Positions 46,401 through 58,594 of a stretch of DNA of 64,000 nucleotides are shown in pieces. Within the stretch, counting starts at the first letter, position 1, and each line of letters begins with the position of its first letter. Under the pieces are notes generated by a model. It did not search any database and was not told the DNA's origin. It worked only from the letters and a program-made list of their open reading frames with translations. This DNA comes from Macrotrachela quadricornifera (Eukaryota > Rotifera > Eurotatoria > Philodinida > Philodinidae). Where the stretch lies: positions 926,737-990,736 of the forward strand of contig JAJEKB010021277.1 in assembly GCA_022393335.1 (NCBI GenBank), read 5' to 3'. Position numbers and translations under genes: made by a program.

Positions 46401-48380
46401 ACTAATAATGTAGGCGTTCTGCTTGGATATGGAAATGGTAGTTTCGTAAAACAAATGGTGTTTAATACTGACACAACAAATTCTCATCCTCAATCTATCG
46501 CCATTGGGAATTTTAATGATGATACTCAACTAGATATTGCTGTTGCTAATTATGGTACTAAGAATATAGACATGTTGCTTGGAAATGGTCAGGGAACATT
46601 TTCAAGTCAAAGAAGTTTTGGAAATGCTTTCATTTTTACTCCCTTAGTCATTGCCTCAGCTGATTTCAATAATGACAGGCAATCAGAAATTATTGTTGCA
46701 TACGATAAAAGTGATAATATGGATATTCTAGTTATATATAACACTGGATCTTTCACAAATCAAACGAACTATTCAACTGGCGCTGGTCCTCGGTTTGTAG
46801 CTATTGGTAAATTCAATAACGATGATCATCTTGATATTGCTATCGCCAATGAGCATAGTTCTGATGTAAGCATCCTCCTTGGATATGGTAATGGATCTTT
46901 TGGACATCAGATGAAGTATTCAACTGAATCTCAGCCACACTGTATAGCTCTTGGTGATATTAATAATGATACCCATCTAGATATCGTTGTGACGAATCTT
47001 GGCAGTGATAGTATAAGCATCCTTCTTGGATATGGTAATGGCTCTTTTGAAAAACAAATAAAGTATCCAACTGGTAACAGACCTTACTCTGTAGCTCTTG
47101 GTGATTTTAATAGCGATACTTGGCTAGATATTGTTGTCACCAATTTTGGTAACAATAGTATAAGTATCTTTCTTGGATATGGCAATGGTTCTTTTGTAAA
47201 CAACATCACATATTCAACTGGACTGACACCACGGCCTTTAGTTGTTGATGATTTCAACAATGACAGTCACCTTGATATTATCGTCGGCAATTATGGTTCT
47301 AATAATGTGTTTGTTTTTCTTGGATATGGTAATGGATCATTTGCAAATCGGATGACGTATCCAACTGATGCTCTTCCAGTATCCATAGCTGTAGGCGATT
47401 TTAACAATGACACTCAACTAGATATAGTTGTTGCCACTATAGGCTTCTTCAAGTTAACTGTACTTCTTGGATATGGTAATGGCTCTTTTTCAAATACAAC
47501 GATTGGTATAGCTGGTTCTTATCCATACTGTGTAGCTGTCGATGATTTCAACAATGATGCAAAACTAGATATCGTTGTCGCCAATTATAATAGCTATACT
47601 ATGAGTGTTCTTCTTGGATATGGTAATGGCTCTTTTGCAACTGAAATGACATATTCAACTGGATTTTATCCAAGGTCTTTGGCTGTTGGTGATTTCAATA
47701 ATGATACTCGACCAGATATCATCATTTCCAATTCGGGTGACGATAATGCTACTATATATTTCGGATGTGATAATAAAGCTTTTATTAACCAAGTTATGCT
47801 CACAACTGAAAACGGTTCCAGGCCACATTCAATTGCCATTGCCGATTTTAACAATGATACTAAAATGGATATCGTCGTTGCTAATATGGGCACTCACAAT
47901 ATTGGTATTTTTCTTGGATATGGGAATATCTCTTTTACAAATCAAAGAACGTATTCAACCGATCCTTATTCGTCTCCATACTCTGTGGGTGTCGGTGATT
48001 TCAATAACGATACTCAACTAGATATTGTTGTCGCTAATTATGGTCTTGATAAAATAGGCATTTTACTTGGGTATGGCAATGGAAATTTTGCAAATCAAAG
48101 AACATATTCAACTGGCAGAGGACCATACTCAGTAGCCATTGGTTATTTTAACAAGGACACCTTACTGGACATTGTTGTTGCTAATTATTTCTCCCATAAT
48201 ATAGGTGTATTCCTTGCAAATGATGATGGCACATTTGCAAATCAAATCGTATTTTCGATGGAATATGGATCTCATCCATTCTTTGTTGTTGGTGGTGATT
48301 TCAACAATGATAATAAGTTGGATATTGTAGTGGGCAATAATGGTACTGATAATTTAAATATTCTCTTACAGACTTGTTAA
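43476..48380 (+). CDS. Type II membrane protein with 28 FG-GAP repeats; join(43476..43507,43570..43691,44179..48380)
   Basis: Three exons (introns 62 and 487 nt, GT-AG, phases consistent) give 1451 aa. Exon 2 encodes a membrane anchor (TAIIKIIFALCISIAMINSI) close to the amino end with no cleavage-type signal, so the body should be extracellular or luminal. The large exon is a single array of 28 repeats of ~49 aa built on the pattern VAVGDFNNDxxLDIVVxN...ILLGYGNGSF. The DxNxDxxxD segment is the calcium-binding loop of FG-GAP/VCBS repeats, which form seven-bladed propellers as in integrin alpha chains. Twenty-eight units equal four propellers of seven (inference). Most units carry Asn-Gly-Ser and many Asn-Asp-Thr sites for N-glycosylation. 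No catalytic domain is seen; an adhesion or carbohydrate-recognition role is possible. Exons 1-2 are predicted from splice phase and lack independent support. Confidence 0.88.
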
Positions 48381-49956
48381 AATACATTCATTTATTCTTT
48401 AAATATATAAATATTTCTTAACTGCGAATGTGAACTATTTAAATATTATAAAGAGAACCTTTTCAACACAATCACTATTGTTGTGTATTCGAAAAGTTTC
48501 TCCCATTTAACTTTTTTGTTTATTTCTACTATTTGGTTTCATTTCACCAATTTAATCTTTTGGTGTACTCAAAAAGTGAGTACACTACTAAAATCGGTCT
48601 GTGTGTCCGTCCGGCCGTTTACACGATAACTTTTCACAATTACATTCGATTGAGCTAAAATTTTGTGCACAGAATTGTCTCATTAATATCTCGGTCGAAT
48701 TCGAAGATGAGAAGGATCTGGCAAGAAATAGTTGAGTTATCGAGAACATTGCCAATATTCACCAAACCATCCCTGAGGGGGAGGTAAAGGGATTTTTTCA
48801 AAAAACATTTTTTTCTCAGAACTATTTAAAATATATATGAATCGACTCAGTTTTTAATGCTGATTCCGAATATGATATTAGTTTTGAATGAAATCGTAGT
48901 TTTTTAAGTGAAAATTGCCTAAACAGGGTCCCAAAATGCACAAAATCTGTATCTTGAGGCCAGTGTACGTAAATATGTCTCAGATGACTAATGGTTTTGG
49001 GGTATTCTAGATGCATGGTTTTGTCGCTACTAATAAGAGTTATCAAATGGAAAAAATCCGAACTCGATAGCTATTAATATTGGTACATTATTATGAAAAT
49101 ACTGGTATCTCTGTATATCATATAACTATCATAGATCCATGAGATTATCTATGACCATAATCTCGGTAAATACAAGCACAAATCCATTCTTAATTAATTC
49201 CACTTACCCAATTCTCTAAGCTGAGCACAAATTTGAACTCATTTTCTGTAATTTCTAAAGATATTCAATCACTGTGAGAGTTGAATCAATGATCACTAGA
49301 TAGGGTTGACTTCAGTATCATCTATGGTAGCTTGCTTCCCCAGGTTTTTTATTCTTTCAATTCGGTGGCAAAAAATGTGTCTTGATGAGATCTATGTCTT
49401 ATAGAAAAATAAGCCTAAGATCTCGTGTTCCGCTTGACTGATTTTCAAGAAAAATCAAGAAAACAAAGAACAAACACCAAGATTTTAAGTCCGAGGACTT
49501 GAGAGTGTAAAAAAAGAACTTAGGGAAAAGCTTATATAAAATAAACGAACCCACTCGATATATGCGACTTATCGCTACCGAGTGTAAACGCCGAATATTT
49601 CTTTATCATTAAATAACTCTCTTTCATCGTTTCTAATCTCTGTTTTCTATTCACATACTAATCCACATATTCTTCTCTTAAACACACAATGTATATTTCT
49701 TGCTTCTACAGAGACAAAAGACATCTGTCAAGAGTCTCATCGTTGCATTTTCCTAATCCAGCCTTGGTTGTAACATCGGGTGCGGATATGTAATGGTTGT
49801 GATTTTTCTTTTCTTTTAAATAAAAAAAAGGTTATGACTCCAAAAAAAAATGCATAATTCATAACTGTACGTACATATATTCGATAGATATCGAGGACTC
49901 AATATATATATATAGTGACTTTTTTCGAGCCCTCCGAAAGCCTTTCGATTGGTTTT
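48381..49956. other. Intergenic, no gene seen
   Basis: No supported ORF. Around 48560-48800 the composition is more balanced, with GTGTGTCCGTCCGGCCGTTT and a frame-less sequence typical of an interspersed repeat. A GTACTCA...TGAGTAC hairpin occurs at 48564-48585. Confidence 0.4.
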
Positions 49957-50187
49957 TTCGATGCCCATCGAATGCTCAAATCGAGTGTTTGGAATGATAT
50001 CTTCCGATGGATCGAGAGTCCCGCGACAGATTATTCTATCTCGATAGGTATGAACTCATCGAAAAGAATTTCAAGATTTTCGACGAATAATCAAAATGAA
50101 CCATCGAAATGACCAATTGCCGTGCCCTCGATCCGTCGGAAAATGTCACTTCGAATATTCGATCTGAGCATTCGATCGTCTACTAAA
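49957..50187. mobile_element. ~230-bp inverted-repeat element
   Basis: The arms 49957-50019 and 50127-50187 are inverted (ATCGAATGCTCAAATCGA against the complement of TCGATCTGAGCATTCGAT; TTCCGATGGATCGAG against CTCGATCCGTCGGAA). The whole segment is dense in TCGA. The small ORF at 49915-50112 is not a gene. Confidence 0.6.
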
Positions 50188-51103
50188 ACAATAATCTTTA
50201 TAGTATTGCCGAAAATTGGCCAGATAGAATTTTGCTTTTGAAAAGCAAAACTAGAAAATCAAAATGAGTATTACTTTGTAGATTTCAGAGTTTTCTACGC
50301 TGCATCGTATAATAATATTCTCTTATTTAGTAAAACACATATAAAGATTAAAATATGCAATGCAAATTTCAAGCATTTATTATGAATTATTCGCCATTAA
50401 TCAGTCATCAGTATTGGGAAGTGTAACATGCCTAGTAGCTACTTGTTTATTCATTTTCAAAAATAATGTACAAGGTTCAATTATTTAAAATTTTTCGACA
50501 TAGTTTATATAATCTTTTTCTGCCACATGTACTCAGAATACTGCCGACAACTATTTCTTTTTCTGGACATATATAAAACGGCGAAAGAAAGCATAGCAAT
50601 TGAAACGAATAGTAGGGTACTTTGACTTAAAATCTTACAAAAGATATTGATATAAATGAAAATGAACCATCCATATGTACTTTCTATGCAAATAACAATG
50701 GTTAATTCTGTTAATCAGAATTAAATTGTTAAATAAAAGTTTTAACAATAAGATAAAATTTCATTATACAGCATTACAACATGGTCAAGAAACAACAGTT
50801 GTTAATGTTAATATTCATTTAATCAAAACTATCAACTATGAAGTTCCGTTTGTATAAATTCGAAAATCGATAGATATTGTTGTATTTGTATCAAATCGAA
50901 GTAAAACAAAGTTCAACTTTTAATCGATTAGAATCGGTTTTTTTTCTATTCATATACTGACGAATATCTTTTGGTAAATTTCTTGTCGTTTGTTATTATC
51001 TTGAGTATATCATCAGTGGCATTGTGCATTACATTCTGAAGAAAGTTACACTGTATAAACTACCTGAAGCAATTTCTACTAGAAAATAAAAAAATACAAT
51101 AAA
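50188..51103. other. AT-rich spacer before the glycosyltransferase
   Basis: No gene. No TATA box could be picked out with confidence. Confidence 0.4.
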
Positions 51104-51977
51104 ATGAATTATTCCTCTGCAGTTCAGTCAGCTGTGTGGTCAATGGAAATGTAAGTTTTCATCATATTACATGTGTTTATTTCCTGAAAGACAACATTGT
51201 GTAATGTGTTGTTCGTGTTGTAGACGATAATAGATAGAGAGTAAATAATTAAGCATTAAAGAAGGAGACGTTAGTTGAATTTATATTTGATATGAAATAT
51301 CAATCTGTTTACTTGCTTGATTTACATAATGAAAGTCTACTTATTATAATGAAAAAATGTTCGTTGTTCATTATTAGAAGTAAATAATCGACTCAATAAA
51401 ATACATTTGAATTAGTTAAGTATCTTGTAAGTCTAACTTATTGTTCATTAATATTGAATGACACACATTTATATGTCTAACAGTGACAGAAAGAAGTTTT
51501 TTTTCCTTTTTACAATCATCGCCATGATTTGAGTTAATAAGTTTCATATGTATTCTGTACAATAAATGAAAATAATCACTTGTCTTAATGGAATCAGTGG
51601 GAGAAATGTGTACAAACTCATTTTCATAACTTTAAATTGTGCTTAACGATAAAATACATTTTTTCATCTTTAGTAACAAGTGACTTTCATAGTTATTTAA
51701 AAAGTCAAAATTTTATGTATTAAATCGCTTTGAAAAATTTATTGTGAATATATATTTCAATGTATATGTTTTATCCCATTTGTCAAGAAAAAAAAGTTAG
51801 CTTCGAGAATTTTAGTTTTAAATATAATATACTTCGATATGTATTCAGATACTTATGTTTAATAGGTTTACAATAGTGATTGTATATTTTTCTATAGAAA
51901 TTCTTCTAATTTAAATAACTACTAGTGGTCGAAAATAAAATTCTAATTTAATTTCATTTTAGTACAGTGTATTTAAC

Positions 51978-52994
51978 ATGAAAATATATTTAAAATCATT
52001 AATAACCGTTAAGCGAAGGCATGCCAAAATATATATCTGTGTACTGATCATCGTTTTTGTTTTGTTAATCAGTCATATTCTATACTATGCATTACGACGT
52101 CGTTCAACAAGGAAGTTTATAAATAAAATGGATCTGTTTCGATATGGGAATGTGACTTGGCCTCGGCGGCGAATACCTCGTGTGATTCATCAGACGTATC
52201 GTACGTATGCTATACCTGATATTTGGAATACAACGGTAGACTCTGTAATGAAAATGAATGCTAATGAGTTTAAATATCGTCGATGGTCTCATGTAGATAT
52301 GGATATATTTGTTCGACAGCATGAGCCTCACTTCTATTGGAATACTTTTGTCCATTATCCATATGATATACAGCGTATTGATTCGTTTCGATATGTACTT
52401 TTATTTCACTTAGGTGGTATTTATATTGACATGGACAATGCTTGTCATCGTCCTTTTCGCGAAATAGTAACTACACTAGAGGCACTCGATTCAAACTCTA
52501 CTCACCTTGCTCTTTTTATAGCTGGAGAACTATTTGGCATTCAAAACAATTTTATGATTAGTACTGCTGGTCATCCAATCTACAAGCAGTTTATTTCTCG
52601 ATTGCATCTATTCAATTATAATTTTCTTATTTATCATGTTACGATATTACTTAGTGTTGGTCCACTCTATGCTACAATTCAAGAATATTTTTTCAAACAG
52701 ACAGATAAACAAGTTGTACGTATATTTGATAATAAAATTTATCGTACCATGTTTTGGAATACAAAAGGAGGTACATGGTTTCATCGTGATACTCTAATGG
52801 TACTCTATCTTTATTACAATAGACATCGTGTTTTATGGTATTGTATATTATTGGCTATGTGGCTTGTCGTTCTTATTATTATGTTTATATTATTTAGACA
52901 ATTACGAAAACATTTTCTCACCATACTGGCTATGATACAGTCAAAAATTCTGACTCTTTGCGGAAAAATTCCTAACGATAATGGATTCAATTAA
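51978..52994 (+). CDS. GT32-type glycosyltransferase with DXD motif, membrane-anchored
   Basis: A 338-aa protein. A membrane anchor at residues ~18-38 and a second hydrophobic segment near 285-307 flank the catalytic domain. The GT32 (Gly_transf_sug; OCH1 / MIPC-synthase-like) signatures are clear: IPRVIHQTYR near 66-75, RIDSFRYVLLFHLGGIYIDMDN at ~133-154 with the metal/nucleotide-sugar DXD at 151-153, and GGTWFHRD in the carboxyl part. It should act in the Golgi or ER lumen, transferring a hexose from a nucleotide sugar; the acceptor is unknown. The two-membrane-span layout is like fungal inositolphosphoceramide mannosyltransferases. An upstream exon (51104-51150, ATG then GTAAGT) can be spliced in frame to a CAG acceptor at 51967, adding 19 residues before Met1; the alternative TTTTAG acceptor at 51962 would make it 5'-UTR. 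Confidence 0.88.
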   Translation: MKIYLKSLITVKRRHAKIYICVLIIVFVLLISHILYYALRRRSTRKFINKMDLFRYGNVTWPRRRIPRVIHQTYRTYAIPDIWNTTVDSVMKMNANEFKYRRWSHVDMDIFVRQHEPHFYWNTFVHYPYDIQRIDSFRYVLLFHLGGIYIDMDNACHRPFREIVTTLEALDSNSTHLALFIAGELFGIQNNFMISTAGHPIYKQFISRLHLFNYNFLIYHVTILLSVGPLYATIQEYFFKQTDKQVVRIFDNKIYRTMFWNTKGGTWFHRDTLMVLYLYYNRHRVLWYCILLAMWLVVLIIMFILFRQLRKHFLTILAMIQSKILTLCGKIPNDNGFN

Positions 52995-55254
52995 TCTATT
53001 GAGAAACTTAGTCTAAATGCATATCCTTCATTTTTAATACAACTAAACAACTAGAAAATTATCGAAAATTTCGTTGGAACAGTTACTACTATGACTCGAC
53101 TAGTAAACATTACATTATTATTGAGAGGATGAGTTCAAGAATAAATTAATTGAAAAAATATATGCTAATTAGGATCAATATCATTTATTCATCTTTGAAA
53201 GTATGGATCTGAGCTGTAACTGCTAGGGCTTTTCCTGAATGGTATTAGTGCCAGTCTTTTGATATCCATCATTATCACGTTGCTTTTGAAATTTTTCCTA
53301 AAGCTATTGAAGAAAATGGTAATAATTCAGATGGATACATAACATCAAAACTATCTGTTCAATAGGCTAAAGAATATATATTTATTTTAAGAAATACATC
53401 TAGTATCGTTTCGATGACAGCATCTGATACTTAAATGTATGAAAATAATAAAAAAAAAGGTTAAATTTTTGCAAACGAATTAAAATAAATTTTCAGTAAT
53501 TTGATCAAGAATAATTCTAAACAATTTGGAATTTTTTGTTTCATTACCTTCTTTAATCGATCATAAGGTAACTTTAAATGAGATTGATTACATTTGATCA
53601 ATGTTAAAAACAGATAAATTTACATTATCTATTCGTAACGCATATCGCCAATATTTTGATCATTTATCATTTCAATCGGTTCAGACTAATCTGAATCAAT
53701 TAAAAACTATTGTAGTCATTCATACAAATATGGTACCTACAATAATTGTTAATCTTCATTTACGACAACCTTTAATTGTTTATCTTCAAGAAACAATTCG
53801 ACCAGTATCAGATCTTATCCTTACTGGCATTTGCACTGTATGCCCTGATATTACGGTTATTCTATCTTTTCTTACTCGCTGAAAAACTATGGAAAGTGAT
53901 TAATCATGAAAATGGCAAGATTCTATTTCCTAACAAAGTGAAAAATTATCTTCATCATTCGTTATAGCATAGTTGAAAAACTTATATATTAGAAAACGAT
54001 TGTTAATAACTTTTTAAGCTTCTTCTGCACTAGAAATCGAATATGCAATGAAAGGTATCCTTTTCCCTTTCTGCGCTCACTATTTGGGCATTTTCCTCAT
54101 TCTCAAGAAAAAAAACAAAAAAAATCCTATTCTATTGGAAATAGTGTTCAGCATCTTAAAAATCTTCAATTTGATCGAATCTTGAGGGCAGGGTGGGTGA
54201 GGTAATAAACGTAAATGCAGGTATGAATGTCATTGTGGGTGAAGCCATAGATGGGAGTAATATGTTTGTGCCTTTTCGGTGGCGATCTGAGTGTGAATCT
54301 CGGACCACGCATCCGACACCTGCAGCCACATTGTTACCCACACCAAAAGTCTCATAGTGTGCTTTTCATGATGGACTTTCCCATGCTGGAAATTCACCCA
54401 CCCACAGTAAATACGTTGCTAAACACAAAACCATCTTATATTTTTCCCGTCCTAGGTCCAATAAACATATTAAAACGAAATAAGCAACCTCATAGAGACT
54501 GTCACAAAGAAAAACGTTCATTTCAGCATCAAATTGTGTATCTCACTCAATTGGATTCTATGCTAACTTCGGACAACGAATAGGTAGCAAATGACCACTA
54601 AAAATCAGTATTTAGGCTCAAAGAACTATTGTTTGCCCGACAATCTCTCTTGAAAATGGTATCATTCAATTCAGAACTAAATTCTATACGTACCTTATGA
54701 ATCTTAAACACAACTGAAGTAATATATGGCATCCGGACTAGGTATATCCGAATATGGCGCTAACTTTTCCGATGTGTTTATCATTAAGAAAGATATATGA
54801 ACTTTTCTATGATCAACATATTTTTAGAATGCATTTGTTCACAATCACGAAAAATAATTTGTATTTAATTATTTTTTCAAGTGTAGCAAAAAAACTAAAA
54901 TAAAAAGTACTGAACTCTACAATAAACAAACTGCGAGTGAAGTTTGTTGAAAGTCACACCATATAAATATAGATATATGATACTTAGCAATTTTCATTTA
55001 GGTGAACTGTCAATTCAATGGCATGGTAGTGGTGACGCCAAGCATGAGCTGGGTGGAGCTGAGCCCATCCTAAAAAGTTTTCGACACATTTAGTATCTTC
55101 ATCAGACAAACTTTATTGTGACACTCCTATTGAAAGTCTTAGAATATCTTCTTTAATTGAGGAATCGATAGATGTAACACCGATAACAGAAAAAATTCTG
55201 GAACTAAATCTACACCGTTAGATATTAGTACAAGTTGTAAGGATCCTCCTGATC
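52995..55254. other. Intergenic with unproven ORFs
   Basis: No gene that I can name. The 93-codon ORF at 53601-53882 and an overlapping one at 53776-53967 continue an open-looking region that may start near 53240, with several stops. This could be a decayed gene of unknown type. The 110-codon ORF at 54251-54583 lies in a stretch of higher GC and has no recognised domain. Confidence 0.35.
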
Positions 55255-55660
55255 AATCAAAACTTTCCTCACACCCATCCAAATGTTTTGGGAACAGAAC
55301 GTGGTTAGAATATTCCATAAACAATGATTGTTTTTGTTGTTGTAATTGACATCATTTTAGTGCATATAAAGCAGATGTTGGTGATGCTTTCACCACATGC
55401 GATTATAATAAGTGGAAACATGTATCGGAAAAAAGAAGTGTGATTTGCAAAAATACAAACAATCTCAAGCACTTATTATCACTACAAAAGAACTTCCAGT
55501 CGTTTAAAATACGCCAGTAACTTAATTTAAGTGTTATAAATCCGTTAGATAGTAGTAGGAATTTAGTTGTGCGCCATAATCTGGATCGTCGTATCAAAAA
55601 ACTTTCTTCAATTTTGCTGTTATTAGTCAAACAAATGATTGCTCTTCGAGGCCATTGAGA
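55255..55660 (+). pseudogene. hAT transposase remnant with TTF-type zinc finger
   Basis: In one frame the sequence reads SSHPSKCFGNRTWLEYS, then NNDCFCCCN, a stop, HHF, then DAFTTCDYNKWKHVSEKR and NTNNLKHLLSLQ. After some damage it continues LVKQMIALRGH. This order (WLEYS, Cys-rich finger, F...W..WKHA, H..S..H, FLxxQxLAFRGH) is that of the TTF-finger amino region of ZMYM/SCAND3-type hAT transposases. Several stops and the absence of the RNase H core and hATC dimerisation region show a dead fragment. The upstream DNA (55080-55254) may hold more of the amino end. Confidence 0.7.
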
Positions 55661-56610
55661 AAATGAGAAGTAAGTATGTTTGTTTATTCGAGTATTACAA
55701 GTAACATTCTAAAGAAGTTTTTCAAAAGTAAAATTAATAAAAAGATATGCATAAAATTCTATACTCGATGTTTATTCAAGTGATTTAACAAGCTGATCAA
55801 GTGACTGCTCATCTAGAATTAATTTTGACCAAGTTGTAGATACTTTTGAAAATAATTTTAAGTAATAGTAGAATCATTGTACTATAATGACAGCTTAAAT
55901 CTGACTATGTTAAAAAGTCAACTGTTGCTTTTTGCGTGCAAATCATCCTTAGAGCATTTTGTATCTTTAAAAACAAAAGATTAATAGAAAGATAAAGTGG
56001 AACACTAAACAAAATAGATATCAACCGTGTCAGACCCACTGAGTAATGACAGTGTGCCCTAAATATCGCTTATGTAAAATAATTTCGTATGACTCTCCTC
56101 GTAAGAAAAGTTACAGATGGATATTCTCAAATTCTTTTCTAGAAAAAATGAAGAAATCTGAAAACTGTTTCTTATTTTTGAAAAGTGAGATAAATACTGA
56201 ATTATAAAAAGCGACAATGCCTATTTGGTCTCGAGTTCTCAAGAACTCAGAACATGCATAGGGCTCCAAGCTCCCAAGTTTCTAGGGATGTGCAACCCTC
56301 CTGGGTTCATCGTTTCTGAGATATGGAGAAGGAAGCATCAAATTGATACTCCTACCGTATGTCTTTGTTACAAGTGTTGGTTACCTTTATTCAATATTGA
56401 TTGCATATCATTCTCAATCTATTTATCAACACATGCGCTCGTTACCCACTGTGTGAATTTTTCCATTGTGTCTCTCGTGAATTCTTAGATAAGAGACTTT
56501 ATATGTATGTGCTTGTTTTTCCCACTGTGGGAAAAAATAAATAAATACAAGAATCCTCCTCCACGGTTTTTATTACCTACTTAAATCTTTTAAGCATATA
56601 GATAAAGGCG
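55661..56610. other. Intergenic, no supported gene
   Basis: The plus ORF at 56225-56488 (87 aa) begins in a balanced-composition patch (56225-56335) but has no domain and its tail is AT-driven; I do not call it. A TTCCCACTGTGGGAA palindrome occurs at 56518-56532. Confidence 0.4.
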
Positions 56611-56612
56611 TC

Positions 56613-56622
56613 TATATATAAA
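56613..56622 (+). promoter_or_regulatory. TATA box of the Cys-rich surface protein gene
   Basis: TATATATAAA lies 70 nt upstream of the ATG at 56683. Confidence 0.6.
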
Positions 56623-56682
56623 GGTTCGATCAGTACACTGCATTTAATAGTTTTCTTTTCTTTTTATCAATTTCATTACAAC

Positions 56683-57381
56683 ATGCAAAATCAAAATATA
56701 TTTATGATCGTTCTTATTGTGGTTTTAGCCAGTATTTCTTATTGTATTGGAGATACATGTTATTGCAGATGTTGTTCTGGCAATTTCTGTTCACCAACTT
56801 TGCAAGGTACAATCGACATTTCATCATGTACTTCGTCTAATTGTAAGTCAATGTGCCAACAAAACTATCCAACACAATGCACAAATGGAGCAGGCAGCAC
56901 TAACTATCAATGTACGAGTGGTGGAAATCCTTCAACAGCCAAGTGGCCTGGTACATTCAATATGGCAGGTAGATGTGACAAAAAAACGTGTTGTTGTCCT
57001 TCTGGACAGTTGATTCTCTCACAAATGAATACGAATGCTTTGCGTATTCAGTGTCAATTTGCTGGCGATTTATGTCCTTCTGAACTTTCCTCTATCGATG
57101 AAATAATTCAAATGCCCAATGGTCACAGTACTACAATATTGTTTATGAACGATCCGGTTTATATCACGCTCAGTCAAGATAGTAATACGATCCAATTTAA
57201 CAATCCAGGAGCTTCTTTATGTGGTGAAATTGCTACGAGAAATGCGATTGTATCCACCAGTACAAGCACTGGAAGTATATCCACAGCTGCAGGCAATGAA
57301 GCTATCTTCACAGCCACCATTAATATGACACTTATATTTCTCTTGATTGGATTAATGAGTTTGAAACAACACATGATTTGA
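56683..57381 (+). CDS. Secreted or GPI-anchored Cys-rich protein
   Basis: A 232-aa intronless ORF. A cleavable signal peptide (residues ~6-24) leads into a Cys-dense region (residues ~26-130) with CYCRCC, CSGNFC, CKSMC, TKKTCCC-like clusters and the phrase GRCDKKTCCCPSG. The second half is poor in Cys and ends in a Ser/Thr-rich stretch (STSTSTGSISTAAG) followed by a hydrophobic carboxyl segment (MTLIFLLIGLMSL), which is the layout of a GPI-anchored or single-pass surface protein. I do not recognise the family. The amino-terminal half repeats the dense-Cys, short-Gly/Ser-linker style of rotifer secreted proteins. A TATA box and an AATAAA bracket the gene. Confidence 0.75.
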   Translation: MQNQNIFMIVLIVVLASISYCIGDTCYCRCCSGNFCSPTLQGTIDISSCTSSNCKSMCQQNYPTQCTNGAGSTNYQCTSGGNPSTAKWPGTFNMAGRCDKKTCCCPSGQLILSQMNTNALRIQCQFAGDLCPSELSSIDEIIQMPNGHSTTILFMNDPVYITLSQDSNTIQFNNPGASLCGEIATRNAIVSTSTSTGSISTAAGNEAIFTATINMTLIFLLIGLMSLKQHMI

Positions 57382-57505
57382 GAACAATTTGACATTTTCT
57401 TTTTGTTTCCTTCATTTTCCATATTCTTATTTTTTTATTCTAATTTATTGCTGTAACAATTACTCAAGACTTTATATTTTTTCATCACTAGCATTTTATG
57501 CACCC

Positions 57506-57511
57506 AATAAA
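57506..57511 (+). terminator. Polyadenylation signal AATAAA
   Basis: AATAAA 125 nt after the stop codon of the Cys-rich surface protein gene. Confidence 0.55.
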
Positions 57512-58594
57512 ATTTTCTTCACATCTTTTGGATTAAAGCTCCCGATACATTGGAAGATCTCGAGTCTTCTATTATATTCTTTAAAAAAAAATCAACTTTT
57601 TTTAGTAATCTCAACAATGAATCCTAATTTCAATCCTTTTTTTTATCCAATACAACGTTAGTAAATAAATTTAGTTTACTTATTCCGCCTATCCAGAAAA
57701 TGATTTAATGATTACACTAGAAAAGATTGTAGATACAATTCAGCAAATATTCCATACAGTTCCAATAAAAAATAATTGCGTCTATTATACCCTTGATATT
57801 GAGTTGATGGCTAATGTGAATTATTTTTGCCAATAACTTTTTTGATAGATTGTTCAACTTTATATTCTTTCAAATTAATACTTTTGTACAATTTACCTTC
57901 TAAATGAATTCTATCATACCCCAAAACACAACATTGTTGAATTCTTATGATCGATACGTTTAAGCGGGTTTTTTTTACTGTGGTTACAAAACTAATTTCA
58001 GCTTCATATAATAAATAGAAAAAGATTTCTCTTATTGAAATAGACTAAACAATTACTTTGCAAACAAGAGAAGAACTCATTTTCACAAAGTGAGAAAAGA
58101 CTCCCATCAATGTTTAAACCTTCATGTTATATTGACGGTATAACGTACAATCATAGTCTTCTTTCGTCTTTATATCAGTTTTAAAAAATGTTGCTCTGAC
58201 AGATCGATATACCCGTCAATCTGCTGTATTTCGTCATCGCAACATATATTTCATTAATATTGCATAATTACCTTTTGGTAAATTTATAATAAGTATTTGG
58301 AGAATCATATATCGCATAATATTTTTTTCGTTCTTACACATTATTTGTCAGATGATAAGAAAAAGAAAATAGTCAAGCATACTACATAACTATTGATTTT
58401 AGTTTTCTTTCTCATAACACGTCGAGAGAATGACGAAACTTTTCCCAGTGTGAGTCAGAATTGTGATAAGAGTAGTTGTATTAATAACAATATGAAACCG
58501 ATAAAAATTCAACCTAAAATAAATCCATGCAAATATTGAAAATACTCATATATATATATAAGCATTCGTTGGACAAAAAAATGATGTCATTTTT
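57512..58594. other. Intergenic, no gene seen
   Basis: AT-rich; no ORF with features. (TA)n run at 58549-58560. Confidence 0.45.

Noticed and set aside
53601..53967. Two overlapping ORFs that could be a broken gene
   Set aside because: No recognisable motif in either frame; kept only as an unproven note in the intergenic entry.
54251..54310. A GDLSVNLGPR stretch resembling the 2A-like GDVxxNPGP motif found near the start of some non-LTR retrotransposon ORFs
   Set aside because: The essential Pro of NPGP is Leu, there is no endonuclease or reverse transcriptase nearby, and the match is short enough to be chance.
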